45,803 nt of DNA, from the NCBI GenBank assembly GCA_964537205.1, contig CAZHZH010000008.1, positions 1 through 45,803 on the forward strand, given 5' to 3'. This stretch comes from Colivivens sp964537205. Lineage in GTDB: Bacteria; Bacteroidota; Bacteroidia; Bacteroidales; Bacteroidaceae. Below, one piece after another: positions 25,205-34,070 of this stretch. Numbering within the stretch: the stretch's first letter is position 1; each line of letters opens with the position of its first letter. The translations under genes were made by a program, and so were the position numbers. Under the pieces are notes generated by a model. It saw only the letters and a list, made by a program, of their open reading frames with translations, was not told where the DNA came from and did no database searches.

Positions 25205-27706
25205 TTATGCTTCCTTGCGAAATTTCACGTTGTCGTTGTCGAGATAGGCTACGATGGTGTCACCCTGCACGGCTTGTTGCTCAACAATCATCTCCGACAC
25301 GCCGTCCTCGATGTATTGCTGTATGGCACGACGGAGCGGACGTGCGCCGAATTGTTTGTCATAGCCTTTCTTGGCTATAAATTCTTTTGCGTCGGGTTCT
25401 ATGCGCAGAGTATATCCCATGCTTCCCATTCGTTTGTACACGTTGTTAAGTTCCAAGTCGATGATTTGAAGTATTGCGTTGAGATCAAGCTGGTCGAACG
25501 TAATTATTTCGTCGATACGGTTCAGGAACTCAGGGGAGAACTGTCTGTTAAGCGCCTTTTGTATGACGCTGCGGCTCACCTGCTTGTCATCCATTCCCTC
25601 CATAGCGGAGAATCCGATTCCACGGCCGAAGTCCTTGAGTTGGCGGGTGCCTACATTGGATGTCATAATGATGACGGTGTTGCGGAAGTCGACCGTCCGT
25701 CCGTTAGAGTCGGTAAGACGACCGTCGTCCATCACTTGAAGCAGTATGTTGAAAACGTCGGGGTGAGCTTTTTCAATCTCGTCGAGCAGCACGATTGAGT
25801 ATGGCTTTCTGCGTACACGTTCGGTAAGCATTCCGCCCTCCTCATATCCTACATAGCCAGGAGGAGCTCCGACCAAACGGCTCACAGTGAACTTTTCCAT
25901 GTACTCCGACATGTCTATACGTATCAAGGCATCCTCAGATCCGAACATCAGCTCAGCCAGCTTTTTCGCAAGATATGTTTTACCGACACCCGTTGGTCCG
26001 AGGAACATGAATGTTCCGATAGGGCGGTTAGGGTCCTTAAGTCCTATCCTGCTGCGTTGGATGGCGCTTACCAGCTTGTCGATAGCCTGGTCTTGTGCGA
26101 TGACCTTCGATTTGAGTTCCTGCCGCATGCCTTTGAGCCTTATCCCTTCGCTCTTGGCGATCTTCGAAACAGGAATTCCTGTCATCATTGCAACTGTCTC
26201 AGCCACTTTGTCAGCGTCCACTATCTCGCGTCGCTCAGTGTATTTAGCTTCCCATTCAGCTTTCATCTGATTGAGCTGGTTGCGCAGGCTCTTCTCCCTG
26301 TCGCGATATTCAGCCGCAAGTTCATAGTCTTGTGCCTTGACAAGTCCTTCCTTTTGCTTGACAGTCTGATCGATAAGTTTCTCTTGCTCTTCGATTTCCT
26401 TTGGAACGCTGATGTTGGTTATATGAACCCTCGCCCCCGCCTCATCGAGAGCGTCAATCGCCTTGTCTGGGAAATAACGGTCGGTGATGTATTTGGCTGT
26501 CAGATTGACACACGCGTCAATGGCATCGTTGGTGTATGTGACGTTGTGGTGTTCCTCATAACGTTCCTTGATATTGTTTAGGATGGTCTTTGTCTCTTCC
26601 TCATTAGTAGGTTCGACGATTATTTTTTGGAAACGGCGTTCCAACGCTCCGTCCTTCTCAATACTCTTGCGGTATTCGTCGAGGGTTGTCGCTCCGATGC
26701 ATTGCAACTCACCACGTGCAAGTGCCGGCTTCATCATGTTTGCAGCGTCCATTTGACCCGCCTGATTGCCTGCGCCGACGATGTTGTGGATCTCATCGAT
26801 AAAGACAATGATGTCGCGGTTTGCCTTCAATTCGTTGATAATGCTGCGCATTCTTTCTTCGAACTGTCCTCTGTACTTTGTGCCGGCTACTACGGCCGAC
26901 ATGTCGAGCGACACGATCCGCTTGTCGAAGAGCACCCTCGACACTTTCCGTTCAATTATTCTCAGTGCCAGTCCTTCAACGATGGCACTCTTGCCAACGC
27001 CTGGTTCTCCAATCAGGACAGGGTTGTTCTTCTTGCGGCGTGACAGGATCTGTGCGATGCGCTCGATCTCCTTCTCTCTGCCGACAACAGGGTCGAGCTT
27101 GCCTTCACGCGCCGCGGCGGTGATGTCGAACCCGAATGAGTCGATTGCAGGAGTGTCGGTTGACGAGTGCTTCTCTGATGTCTTAGTGCCGGAACTCCCT
27201 TTTGCGCGGCTTGACGGTGGAGCGTCTTCTTCTTCATCGTCGTAGTCGATGTCTGCTTTCGGCGAAGGCTGCGTAAGGAGAGAATACACCTTATTATATG
27301 TAATGCCGTGGCTGCCGAGATATTCGTTGACATGTGCCGTCGTACGTTTCAACAGTCCTAACAACAAGTGTTCAGTATCAATCGTGTCACTTCTAAGCAA
27401 TTTCGCCTCAAGCATGCTAAGCCTGAGAATGTTTGAGGTTTCCTCGCTTATAGCCAAATCTGGTGACTGAACATCGGCCGTCGCGTCTTTGTTCTTTATG
27501 TTGTCCTCCAAAATATGCTTATAGTTTTGCAAGTCTACTGAGAGATTGTCATGAAGGATGCTATATGCATGGTTGTCAGCATCGCGGATGATGCCGAGTA
27601 TCAGATGCTCTGGCTCAATCGTAGTGTTGCGGAGACGAACTGCTTCCTCTCTGCTATATGAAAAGACTTTTTTCAACTTCTCTGAAAATGGTAATGTTAG
27701 TTTCAT
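25205..27706 (-). CDS. clpC: ATP-dependent Clp protease ATPase subunit ClpC
   Basis: AAA+ unfoldase that threads proteins into ClpP. The 833-residue protein has paired N-terminal Clp repeats (1-145), an acidic linker (about 150-190), a first AAA domain with GEPGVGKS (233-240), a UVR-type middle segment (KAQDYELAAEYRDREK), a second AAA domain with GPTGVGKT and a ClpB-type D2-small C terminus. IGFS in the second domain resembles the LGF loop that docks ClpP, and together with the UVR segment points to ClpC rather than ClpB. I chose ATG 27706 over an in-frame start 11 codons upstream because AAAGGAG lies six bases before it, one of the few strong ribosome binding sites in the window. clpP is not nearby. 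Confidence 0.95.
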   Translation of the reverse strand: MKLTLPFSEKLKKVFSYSREEAVRLRNTTIEPEHLILGIIRDADNHAYSILHDNLSVDLQNYKHILEDNIKNKDATADVQSPDLAISEETSNILRLSMLEAKLLRSDTIDTEHLLLGLLKRTTAHVNEYLGSHGITYNKVYSLLTQPSPKADIDYDDEEEDAPPSSRAKGSSGTKTSEKHSSTDTPAIDSFGFDITAAAREGKLDPVVGREKEIERIAQILSRRKKNNPVLIGEPGVGKSAIVEGLALRIIERKVSRVLFDKRIVSLDMSAVVAGTKYRGQFEERMRSIINELKANRDIIVFIDEIHNIVGAGNQAGQMDAANMMKPALARGELQCIGATTLDEYRKSIEKDGALERRFQKIIVEPTNEEETKTILNNIKERYEEHHNVTYTNDAIDACVNLTAKYITDRYFPDKAIDALDEAGARVHITNISVPKEIEEQEKLIDQTVKQKEGLVKAQDYELAAEYRDREKSLRNQLNQMKAEWEAKYTERREIVDADKVAETVAMMTGIPVSKIAKSEGIRLKGMRQELKSKVIAQDQAIDKLVSAIQRSRIGLKDPNRPIGTFMFLGPTGVGKTYLAKKLAELMFGSEDALIRIDMSEYMEKFTVSRLVGAPPGYVGYEEGGMLTERVRRKPYSIVLLDEIEKAHPDVFNILLQVMDDGRLTDSNGRTVDFRNTVIIMTSNVGTRQLKDFGRGIGFSAMEGMDDKQVSRSVIQKALNRQFSPEFLNRIDEIITFDQLDLNAILQIIDLELNNVYKRMGSMGYTLRIEPDAKEFIAKKGYDKQFGARPLRRAIQQYIEDGVSEMIVEQQAVQGDTIVAYLDNDNVKFRKEA

Positions 27707-27712
27707 CTTTTT

Positions 27713-27719
27713 CTCCTTT
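27713..27719 (-). promoter_or_regulatory. Strong Shine-Dalgarno of clpC
   Basis: AAAGGAG on the minus strand, six bases before ATG 27706. Most other genes in the window have AT-rich leaders without such a match, so this site fixes the clpC start and suggests unusually efficient initiation. Confidence 0.7.
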
Positions 27720-27789
27720 GTGGTTTGTACATGTTCCAATTATTGTACATAGCATATAACAAACTTTGTGCCAACCACCATTCCACGAC

Positions 27790-29085
27790 TCATTTCAGCC
27801 ATTCAGTAATACGGTTGATTATGTCGTTCCTAAGATCTTCCGGCATAGTATCGATACGCGAACTATGGCTTCCGCGTGGTTGAATATATATTCGCATGTT
27901 CTTCTTTTTGCTGCAATCAAGCCATGTGCACACACCGCTTGCACTCCACGGGTCGGTTTCTCCATATATGAATATTTGCGTAGGGTCTTCCTCCTTTAGG
28001 AACTTCACTGTGCGGTTGTAGAGCGTAGGGTCGAACTCCAGGTTGCGGAGTTCTGGCGGAAGCATTATTTTTTTCAGATAGTTTTTGGTATCCTTGACCA
28101 CGGTCCATTTCTTCAGCCCTTTGAGTGAGTACCCGTAATAGCCGAGTTCCTTCGCCGCCTGCACGTCGAAAGAAAGAAAACGGTTTGGATAGACAAAATA
28201 GTCGGGTCCGGCAACTGCCATGAAGTGGTTGAACAGTTCCTCGTCGGACGCTGTGATTGGTGGAATTTGTTCTACAGGAGTGCCGTACTGCCAGTGTGCG
28301 AACGAGTATTCGAAAATACAGTAGTCGTAAATCTCTTCGATTGGCAAGTAGAAATGATAGTTTCTTTCTTCGCAGTACTTCTTAAAGAGTGGAACCATTC
28401 GGTCCCTTCTCTTCAGCATTTCCTGTTGTGCTTTCAAAATGGTCGCACGTTCGGCTTTAGTGCCGACTTTCTTGGCGAGGAACACCTCATGACGGCCGTC
28501 CTCAAGCGACTTGTTAAGCGGAGCGACATAGCTGACGCTTACATCAACGTCGTTAGGGTAGGTGGCACGATAGAACATCGTGGTTTGTCCGCCTTTGCTT
28601 GTGCCTGTGCTTATCCACTTGCCTGGCAATATCCTGCCAAGAGTGGTGCGAACGTTATGAAGGTCGCGCAGAGAGTTGTCCACTGTCAGATAGTCCCAAT
28701 TGCGAGGCTCAGGAGTTGACTCAGCGAAGTAGCGATATTCCACGACAATCATGTTGGCGTCGAACAACTTGCACAGTTCTTCCTGGAAGTCCCTGTACCC
28801 GTAGTCGGCAAAGTAGCCCTCGGTGACCAGGACTGTAGGACGGTCTGTTCCTTTCAGCGCTACAAATATCCGTTGGTTGAATGTCCCTTTGTCAGCATTG
28901 TCGCCGTCAACGTTTTGCTGAATCTTCATCACATATTTTTCCTTGAAGATTTTTGACTGTAGAGGAGTGACATCGCTGATACCGTCAAGATTGACAAGTT
29001 GGCGCATGAACGCCGTCGTGTCTTGTTGTGCCACAACTGCCACTGTGAGCAGTATGTACACCATTACTGAAAGGATTCGTTTCAT
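27790..29085 (-). CDS. Secreted S37-type (PS-10) serine peptidase
   Basis: Alpha/beta-hydrolase-fold protein resembling the peptidase S37 family, whose founding member is a Streptomyces tripeptidyl aminopeptidase. The first 19 residues form a signal peptide ending in VVAQ, so the protein is exported. GTSKGG at 161-166 supplies the nucleophile S163, GETDPWSASG carries a probable catalytic Asp, and RGSHSSRI near 405 the His. VVEYRYFAESTPEP is also characteristic. The 431-residue length fits. It follows proS by 44 nt and precedes clpC by 83 nt on the same strand. Substrate is unknown; tripeptide or dipeptide release outside the cytoplasm is inferred. Confidence 0.82.
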   Translation of the reverse strand: MKRILSVMVYILLTVAVVAQQDTTAFMRQLVNLDGISDVTPLQSKIFKEKYVMKIQQNVDGDNADKGTFNQRIFVALKGTDRPTVLVTEGYFADYGYRDFQEELCKLFDANMIVVEYRYFAESTPEPRNWDYLTVDNSLRDLHNVRTTLGRILPGKWISTGTSKGGQTTMFYRATYPNDVDVSVSYVAPLNKSLEDGRHEVFLAKKVGTKAERATILKAQQEMLKRRDRMVPLFKKYCEERNYHFYLPIEEIYDYCIFEYSFAHWQYGTPVEQIPPITASDEELFNHFMAVAGPDYFVYPNRFLSFDVQAAKELGYYGYSLKGLKKWTVVKDTKNYLKKIMLPPELRNLEFDPTLYNRTVKFLKEEDPTQIFIYGETDPWSASGVCTWLDCSKKKNMRIYIQPRGSHSSRIDTMPEDLRNDIINRITEWLK

Positions 29086-29129
29086 AGTTTAGTTCTCAGT
29101 TTTTTTAGTATGTTTCGTTTGTATTGTCT

Positions 29130-30608
29130 TTAATATGCCCTTGCGATGATGACGCGGTACTTGGCCGGTTTGCCGCTGACCATATCAGTCCCTGGAGTCT
29201 GCTCAAACATATAAGGAATGCATCTGATGGTTGCTTGTGTCTCTTCCTTGATCTTCGCCTCGGTCTCAGCGGTTCCGTCCCAGTGGCAGAGGAAGAATCC
29301 TCCGTCCTTTATACGGCTCTTAAACTCCTCGTAGTCCTCGCACTCGTAGATGTGAGAGTCGCGGAAGTCACGCGCCTTATTATATATATTAGTCTGAATG
29401 TCGTGCAACAAGTTCTTCACATATTCTTCGATACCTTCGATCGCTACAGTGTCTTTTTCAAGAGTGTCACGGCGCATAACCTCTATGGTGCCATTTTCCA
29501 AGTCGCGCGCTCCAAGCACCAAGCGTACAGGCACGCCTTTGAGCTCGTAGTCGGCGAACTTGAATCCAGGACGCTTTTGGTCATCATTGTCGTACTTAAC
29601 ACTGATGCCCAGGGACTTGAGCTTGGCAACTATGCTGTCTGCCTTTGCGTTAATGGACTCAAACTGGTCGTTAGTCTTCCAAATAGGGATTATGACCACT
29701 TGGATAGGGGCGAGGGTAGGAGGGAGTACTAATCCGTTGTCGTCAGAATGGGTCATAACCAAGGCTCCCATCAGACGGGTCGACGCGCCCCAGCTCGTAG
29801 CCCAAGCATATTCGAGTTTGTTGTCCTTGTTGAGGAATGTGACATCGAAAGCCTTTCCGAAGTTTTGGCCAAGGAAGTGGCTCGTCCCGCTTTGCAGTGC
29901 TTTGCCATCCTGCATCATAGCTTCGATAGTGTAAGTGTTGAGCGCGCCGGCAAAGCGTTCGGTTTCGCTCTTCACGCCTTGGACTACGGGAATTGCCATG
30001 TATTGCTCCACGAAGTCAGCGTATACCTTAAGCATCATCTTCGCCCGTTCCTCTGCTTCCTCGCTTGTGGCATGAGCAGTGTGTCCCTCCTGCCAAAGGA
30101 ACTCAGACGTGCGCAAGAAGATGCGTGTACGCATTTCCCATCGCATCACGTTGCACCATTGATTGCATAGTATTGGCAGGTCGCGGTACGACTTAATCCA
30201 ATTCTTGTATGTATGCCAAATAATTGTCTCGGATGTAGGACGGATGATCAGTTCCTCGTCAAGTTTTGCCGACGGGTCGACTACTACGCCGTCGTGTGTG
30301 TCATTAGCTTTTAAGCGGTAGTGTGTGACAACGGCGCATTCCTTTGCGAACCCCTCGACGTGTTCGGCTTCCCGGCTGAGGAAGGATTTAGGTATAAGAA
30401 GGGGGAAGTATGCGTTTTGTACGCCTGTCTCTTTGAACCTTTTGTCGAGCTCGGCCTGAATCTTCTCCCAAATGGCATAGCCATAAGGTCGTATGGTCAT
30501 ACAGCCGCGCACGTCGGCCTGCTCTGCCAACTCGGCCTTTACCACCAGTTCATTATACCACTGTGAATAGTTTACGCTTCTTTTTGTCAATCCTTTTAAA
30601 TCTGCCAT
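29130..30608 (-). CDS. proS: Prolyl-tRNA synthetase (archaeal/eukaryotic type)
   Basis: Class II synthetase charging tRNA-Pro. Starting at ATG 30608 (MADLKGLTKR) it has 492 residues. Motif 2 is recognised in FLRTSEFLWQEGHTAH and motif 3 in GASTRLMGALVMTHSDD, followed by an anticodon-binding domain (VVIIPIW onward) and a C-terminal domain ending in Tyr, as in the short archaeal/eukaryotic-like form. The long bacterial editing insertion between motifs 2 and 3 is absent. A 35-codon upstream extension of the frame was rejected because it runs through the promoter and lacks family similarity. Confidence 0.97.
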   Translation of the reverse strand: MADLKGLTKRSVNYSQWYNELVVKAELAEQADVRGCMTIRPYGYAIWEKIQAELDKRFKETGVQNAYFPLLIPKSFLSREAEHVEGFAKECAVVTHYRLKANDTHDGVVVDPSAKLDEELIIRPTSETIIWHTYKNWIKSYRDLPILCNQWCNVMRWEMRTRIFLRTSEFLWQEGHTAHATSEEAEERAKMMLKVYADFVEQYMAIPVVQGVKSETERFAGALNTYTIEAMMQDGKALQSGTSHFLGQNFGKAFDVTFLNKDNKLEYAWATSWGASTRLMGALVMTHSDDNGLVLPPTLAPIQVVIIPIWKTNDQFESINAKADSIVAKLKSLGISVKYDNDDQKRPGFKFADYELKGVPVRLVLGARDLENGTIEVMRRDTLEKDTVAIEGIEEYVKNLLHDIQTNIYNKARDFRDSHIYECEDYEEFKSRIKDGGFFLCHWDGTAETEAKIKEETQATIRCIPYMFEQTPGTDMVSGKPAKYRVIIARAY

Positions 30609-30670
30609 AATATGTATTTGTAGAGTAAACGTTAGTTTAATAACACATGATCTTTTGCTAAAATCATTTA

Positions 30671-30678
30671 CAAAATTA
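30671..30678 (-). promoter_or_regulatory. Promoter -7 box of proS
   Basis: TAATTTTG on the minus strand fits TAnnTTTG, 62 nt upstream of the proS ATG, in the AT-rich divergent space shared with the OmpA-type lipoprotein. No clear -33 TTG was found. Confidence 0.5.
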
Positions 30679-30834
30679 CGAATTAATTCCTTACAGGCAG
30701 TTATAAAACCCATGAAAAATGATTAAAACATATTTTTTTGCAAAAAACTTTGTTGGTGAGTAATAATGTTTGCGGAAAAAAAACGATATTTGCAGAACGA
30801 AATCAATTGTAATAAAATAAAGAAGCAATTCATT

Positions 30835-31554
30835 ATGAAGAAGACAAAGTTTGTTGCACTTCTTTTAAGTGCATTAATGATTTTCGCCGGATGTAACATG
30901 AACAACACCACAAAAGGTGGTCTTATCGGTGGAGGAAGTGGCGCGGCGGTTGGCGCGCTTGTCGGAAACCTTATTGGCAAGAACGCCGGCGGCACGGCAA
31001 TAGGCGCGGCTGTTGGCGCGGCTGTTGGTACTGGAGCCGGAGTGCTGATCGGGAAAAAGATGGACAAGGCGAAGGCGGCCGCCGAGCAGGTTGCCAACGC
31101 ACAGGTTGAGACAGTGACCGACAACAATGGTCTGGAGGCGGTCAAAGTGACTTTCGACTCTGGTATATTATTTGAAACAGGCAAGTCCGACCTTAGCGCT
31201 TCAGCCAAACAATCACTGCAGCAGTTTGCCAACAAGGTTCTTTTGGTAAACACTGACATGGACGTGGCCATCCAAGGTTACACAGACAACCAGGGATGGA
31301 AAAACAGTACGGCGGAGCAAAGTACGCAAAAGAACTTGACGCTATCCCAGCAACGCGCTGATGCGGTGTCGACATATCTCAAGTCTCTTGGCGTATCATC
31401 TTCGCAGATCGCATCAAGTACCGGATTCGGCGAGTCGAATCCTGTAGCTGACAACTCGACAGCCGCAGGTAAGTCGCAGAACCGCCGTGTAGAGGTCTAC
31501 TTGTATGCGTCGAAGGCCATGATTGAGGCTGCCAATAACGGCACACTTCAATAA
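30835..31554 (+). CDS. OmpA-family lipoprotein with glycine-zipper domain
   Basis: Envelope lipoprotein that probably anchors the outer membrane to peptidoglycan. With ATG at 30835 it has 239 residues: a signal with lipobox FAGC (C20), a glycine-zipper stretch rich in GGGSGAAVG and IGAAVG repeats (about 27-75), a short Ala/Lys-rich helix, and an OmpA C-terminal domain (about 100-235). The latter shows VTFDSGILFETGKSDLS, IQGYTDNQG and the peptidoglycan-binding NRRVEVYL. It resembles YiaD-type proteins. An upstream 23-codon extension was rejected because the lipoprotein signal begins at the chosen Met. It is a single-gene unit with its own terminator. Confidence 0.92.
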   Translation: MKKTKFVALLLSALMIFAGCNMNNTTKGGLIGGGSGAAVGALVGNLIGKNAGGTAIGAAVGAAVGTGAGVLIGKKMDKAKAAAEQVANAQVETVTDNNGLEAVKVTFDSGILFETGKSDLSASAKQSLQQFANKVLLVNTDMDVAIQGYTDNQGWKNSTAEQSTQKNLTLSQQRADAVSTYLKSLGVSSSQIASSTGFGESNPVADNSTAAGKSQNRRVEVYLYASKAMIEAANNGTLQ

Positions 31555-31620
31555 TGTGTTTCAAGCTGAATGTTTTTTTTATCGAATTATTTTAAGTAAG
31601 ATGTAATAAGATGTTTATGA

Positions 31621-31651
31621 GGTGTGCGATGTGATATCGCACATCTTTTTT
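31621..31651 (+). terminator. Rho-independent terminator of OmpA-type gene
   Basis: GGTGTGCGAT and ATCGCACATC form a 10-bp stem with one wobble, a five-base loop and a following T6 run. It lies 67 nt past the stop and isolates the gene from mtgA. Confidence 0.88.
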
Positions 31652-31725
31652 ATGGGAAAGGGGTGGAAGTGTTCGTCTACAGTACGTCGTGCACCGTGTT
31701 CCCGTACCTCAAATGACGGTGAATA

Positions 31726-32421
31726 ATGAAAATAATAAAGAAATTGCTAAGGGCGATAATGTGGGTTTTGATACTGTTCTTCGGCTCCACCATAGCTATG
31801 ACCATTGTCTATCGCTATTGTGAAGTCCCTGTATCTCCTTTGATGATCATAAGGTTGTTTGAACAGGCAAAGGAGGGGAAAAGACTCAAGCTCGCACACC
31901 ATTGGGTTCCTTTAGACAGCATCAATCCGTCGCTGCCGCAAGCGGTAGTGGCAAGTGAGGATCAGAACTTCATCAAGCATCACGGCTTTGACGTACAGGC
32001 CATAGAGGATGCCGTGAAGGAAAAAGAACGTACGGGCAGAGTACGCGGCGCAAGTACCATAAGCCAGCAGACCGCAAAGAACGTGTTCCTTTGGCCGTCG
32101 TCGACATGGACGCGCAAGGGATTCGAGGCATACTTCACCGTACTGATTGAAGTCTTCTGGTCGAAACAACGCATTATGGAAGTCTACTTGAACACAATAG
32201 AGATGGGTGACGGCATTTACGGAGCTGAGGCTGTGGCACTTGAGCATTTCGGTTGTCATGCCAAAGACTTGAACGCCAACCGAAGCGCGCTTATCGCCGC
32301 GTCGCTGCCCAATCCCATAAAGCGCAACAGCGGCAAGCCTTCACCTTATATGTATAAGAGACAGCGGCAGATATTGAGGCAGATGCATAATGTAGGCCCT
32401 TTCCCTATGAAGGAAGAGTAG
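31726..32421 (+). CDS. mtgA: Monofunctional peptidoglycan glycosyltransferase
   Basis: GT51 enzyme that polymerises lipid II into glycan strands on the periplasmic face. The 231-residue protein has one N-terminal membrane helix (about 8-30), then the GT51 motifs: EDQNFIKHHGFD with catalytic E78, RGASTISQQTAKNVFLW (108-123), KQRIMEVYLNTIEMG and IAASLPNP. It has no transpeptidase domain. It ends convergently with the beta-helix lipoprotein gene; the two coding sequences overlap by 17 nt, so no terminator separates them. Confidence 0.95.
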   Translation: MKIIKKLLRAIMWVLILFFGSTIAMTIVYRYCEVPVSPLMIIRLFEQAKEGKRLKLAHHWVPLDSINPSLPQAVVASEDQNFIKHHGFDVQAIEDAVKEKERTGRVRGASTISQQTAKNVFLWPSSTWTRKGFEAYFTVLIEVFWSKQRIMEVYLNTIEMGDGIYGAEAVALEHFGCHAKDLNANRSALIAASLPNPIKRNSGKPSPYMYKRQRQILRQMHNVGPFPMKEE

Positions 32422-33913
32422 TGTCCTCGTATTGATAGCACCCTGCGTCCGGGCTTGTCGTCGGACGCTTGACACCATTCATGTCGAACGTGCAGTCAGC
32501 AGGGGTCAATGCGGGGTCGCCGATGCCACGCGCTGTAGAAAGCGAGTCAAGCCGGAAGTCATAATAATAAACACTTGTGTCGATTATGCGGAAGTTGGCT
32601 CCGCGCACAACCTTCTGGGTTTGATCCTGTACGGTGGGCGTCTCTGTCAGCTTGTCGTCCTGGTCCATCACACAATTTACGAAATAAGGCTCGTCGTCCT
32701 CGGTAATCACAGTGTTGACAAGCGAATTCCGAAACATATAGTTGAACGCCGCGTCGCTGTCTGTCATGCGCGAGCCATACACCTCGTCGCTTGAATTCCC
32801 TGTGATAATACAATTGTCGAACTCAATCATCTCAAGAGGATAAGCTGTTTCGTTGTACACGTTGGCGAAATAGAGGGCTGAGCCGTGAGACGCGTCCCAC
32901 GGATAGAATTGCGCCAAAGTGCAGTGGATGAAGTGTGTGCTGCCGCCGATCACGGTGACACAATTGCCGCCTGCGTTGCTTATCTGGGTGTTGGAGATGT
33001 CGGCGACGCAGTCTTGCAAGAAAAGGGCGTCACCAGCCACGTTGTGAATTATACAGTTGTGAATTGTGTATTTGTCGGCCGGGGCTGTGTTGCCATTGGC
33101 TATTATTCCGTAGTTGCCTCCGTGGATATTGCAGTAGTTGAACGAGTTGTCGTGGCTTTCAGGATATAAAAAGACACCTTCCCATTGCGCGTCGAGCCTG
33201 TCGTAAGGCAGGTATGTGAACAGTTTGTCTGTGCGGTCGCCGCGAAGCGTTACGGGGTTCTCCATCGTTCCTTCCATTCTGACCGTACCATGCACGTGAA
33301 GGCCTGCGTACTTGTGGAAGCAGATGGTAGTACCCTCGCTTATTGTAAGTGTCGCGCTGTCGGCCACGACAAGGCTGTCGTGGACCACTATCGGACGGGT
33401 GGGCGAGAAGGTTGTGTCGTTCGTTATTGTCAAACCTTTCATGACAATTACATCCTGGCCGTAGGCTTCAAGCATGACCTTCTGTACCGCTCCGTTTTCA
33501 AGAGTAAATAAAAGGGAGTCCGTAATCATTACAGGAGAATCGGAGTCGTGAGGGTCAACAGTCACTTCGACAAAGCAGAAGAGGCTGTCCTCATGGTATA
33601 CCTCAACATCGGAAAACTGCGTATTGTATTGACCGTCAAGGTTGATTCTGAAGCCGCTGCTTCCATCGCTGCCCAAACGTACCGATGAGAGTCGGACTCC
33701 CTTTTTGTTTGGATTGTATATGATAAACTCTTTCGTGGCGGACCCCACGTCGGTGAAGACGGTGTCGAAGCTGATCGTGTCGAGGGAAAAGTAGACGTAT
33801 GCGTCAGGCGCGGATGTGAAATCCTCATCCTCGTTGCACGACAGCAGGCCGCAGGTCATTACTGCAAGCGTGCATGATAAGATAAAAATCTTGTGTCCGT
33901 CGTTTAAGCTCAT
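32405..33913 (-). CDS. Right-handed beta-helix lipoprotein
   Basis: Exported protein of unknown function. The N terminus carries a lipoprotein signal with LLSC (C26) followed by acidic residues NEDEDF, often seen in surface-directed Bacteroidota lipoproteins. Residues about 40-160 look like a beta-sandwich (SFDTVFTDVGSATKEFIIYNPN), and 185-430 carry parallel beta-helix features: GLHVHGTVRMEG, NSFNYCNIHGGNYGI, IHNCIIHNVAGDALF, ISNTQISNAGGNCV and FDNCIITGNSSDEVYG, each with the Asn/Cys/Gly turns of such repeats. The C terminus TSPDAGCYQYE resembles the end of many secreted polysaccharide-active or adhesin beta-helix proteins. No catalytic residues are recognised. Confidence 0.8.
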   Translation of the reverse strand: MSLNDGHKIFILSCTLAVMTCGLLSCNEDEDFTSAPDAYVYFSLDTISFDTVFTDVGSATKEFIIYNPNKKGVRLSSVRLGSDGSSGFRINLDGQYNTQFSDVEVYHEDSLFCFVEVTVDPHDSDSPVMITDSLLFTLENGAVQKVMLEAYGQDVIVMKGLTITNDTTFSPTRPIVVHDSLVVADSATLTISEGTTICFHKYAGLHVHGTVRMEGTMENPVTLRGDRTDKLFTYLPYDRLDAQWEGVFLYPESHDNSFNYCNIHGGNYGIIANGNTAPADKYTIHNCIIHNVAGDALFLQDCVADISNTQISNAGGNCVTVIGGSTHFIHCTLAQFYPWDASHGSALYFANVYNETAYPLEMIEFDNCIITGNSSDEVYGSRMTDSDAAFNYMFRNSLVNTVITEDDEPYFVNCVMDQDDKLTETPTVQDQTQKVVRGANFRIIDTSVYYYDFRLDSLSTARGIGDPALTPADCTFDMNGVKRPTTSPDAGCYQYEDTTLPS

Positions 33914-34036
33914 TCTGGTTCTGTCTTTTTGTCCTTGTCATACTCATAAACGCAAAAAGGCATTGTTTATTGTCCTTGTCAATGAAAATTCATCAAATTA
34001 TGTATAATGATTCGAGGTCGTATGAAAAAAATTGTT

Positions 34037-34057
34037 TACATTTGTACCTCAAATATA
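34037..34057. promoter_or_regulatory. Face-to-face promoter boxes forming an inverted repeat
   Basis: TACATTTG (34037-34044) reads as a plus-strand TAnnTTTG box 27 nt upstream of ftsK. CAAATATA (34050-34057) is TATATTTG on the minus strand, pointing to the beta-helix gene. With flanking bases they form TTTACATTTG-5-CAAATATAAA, an inverted repeat with one mismatch. It may be overlapping opposed promoters, an operator, or both. Confidence 0.5.
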
Positions 34058-34070
34058 AATATGTAAAGAA

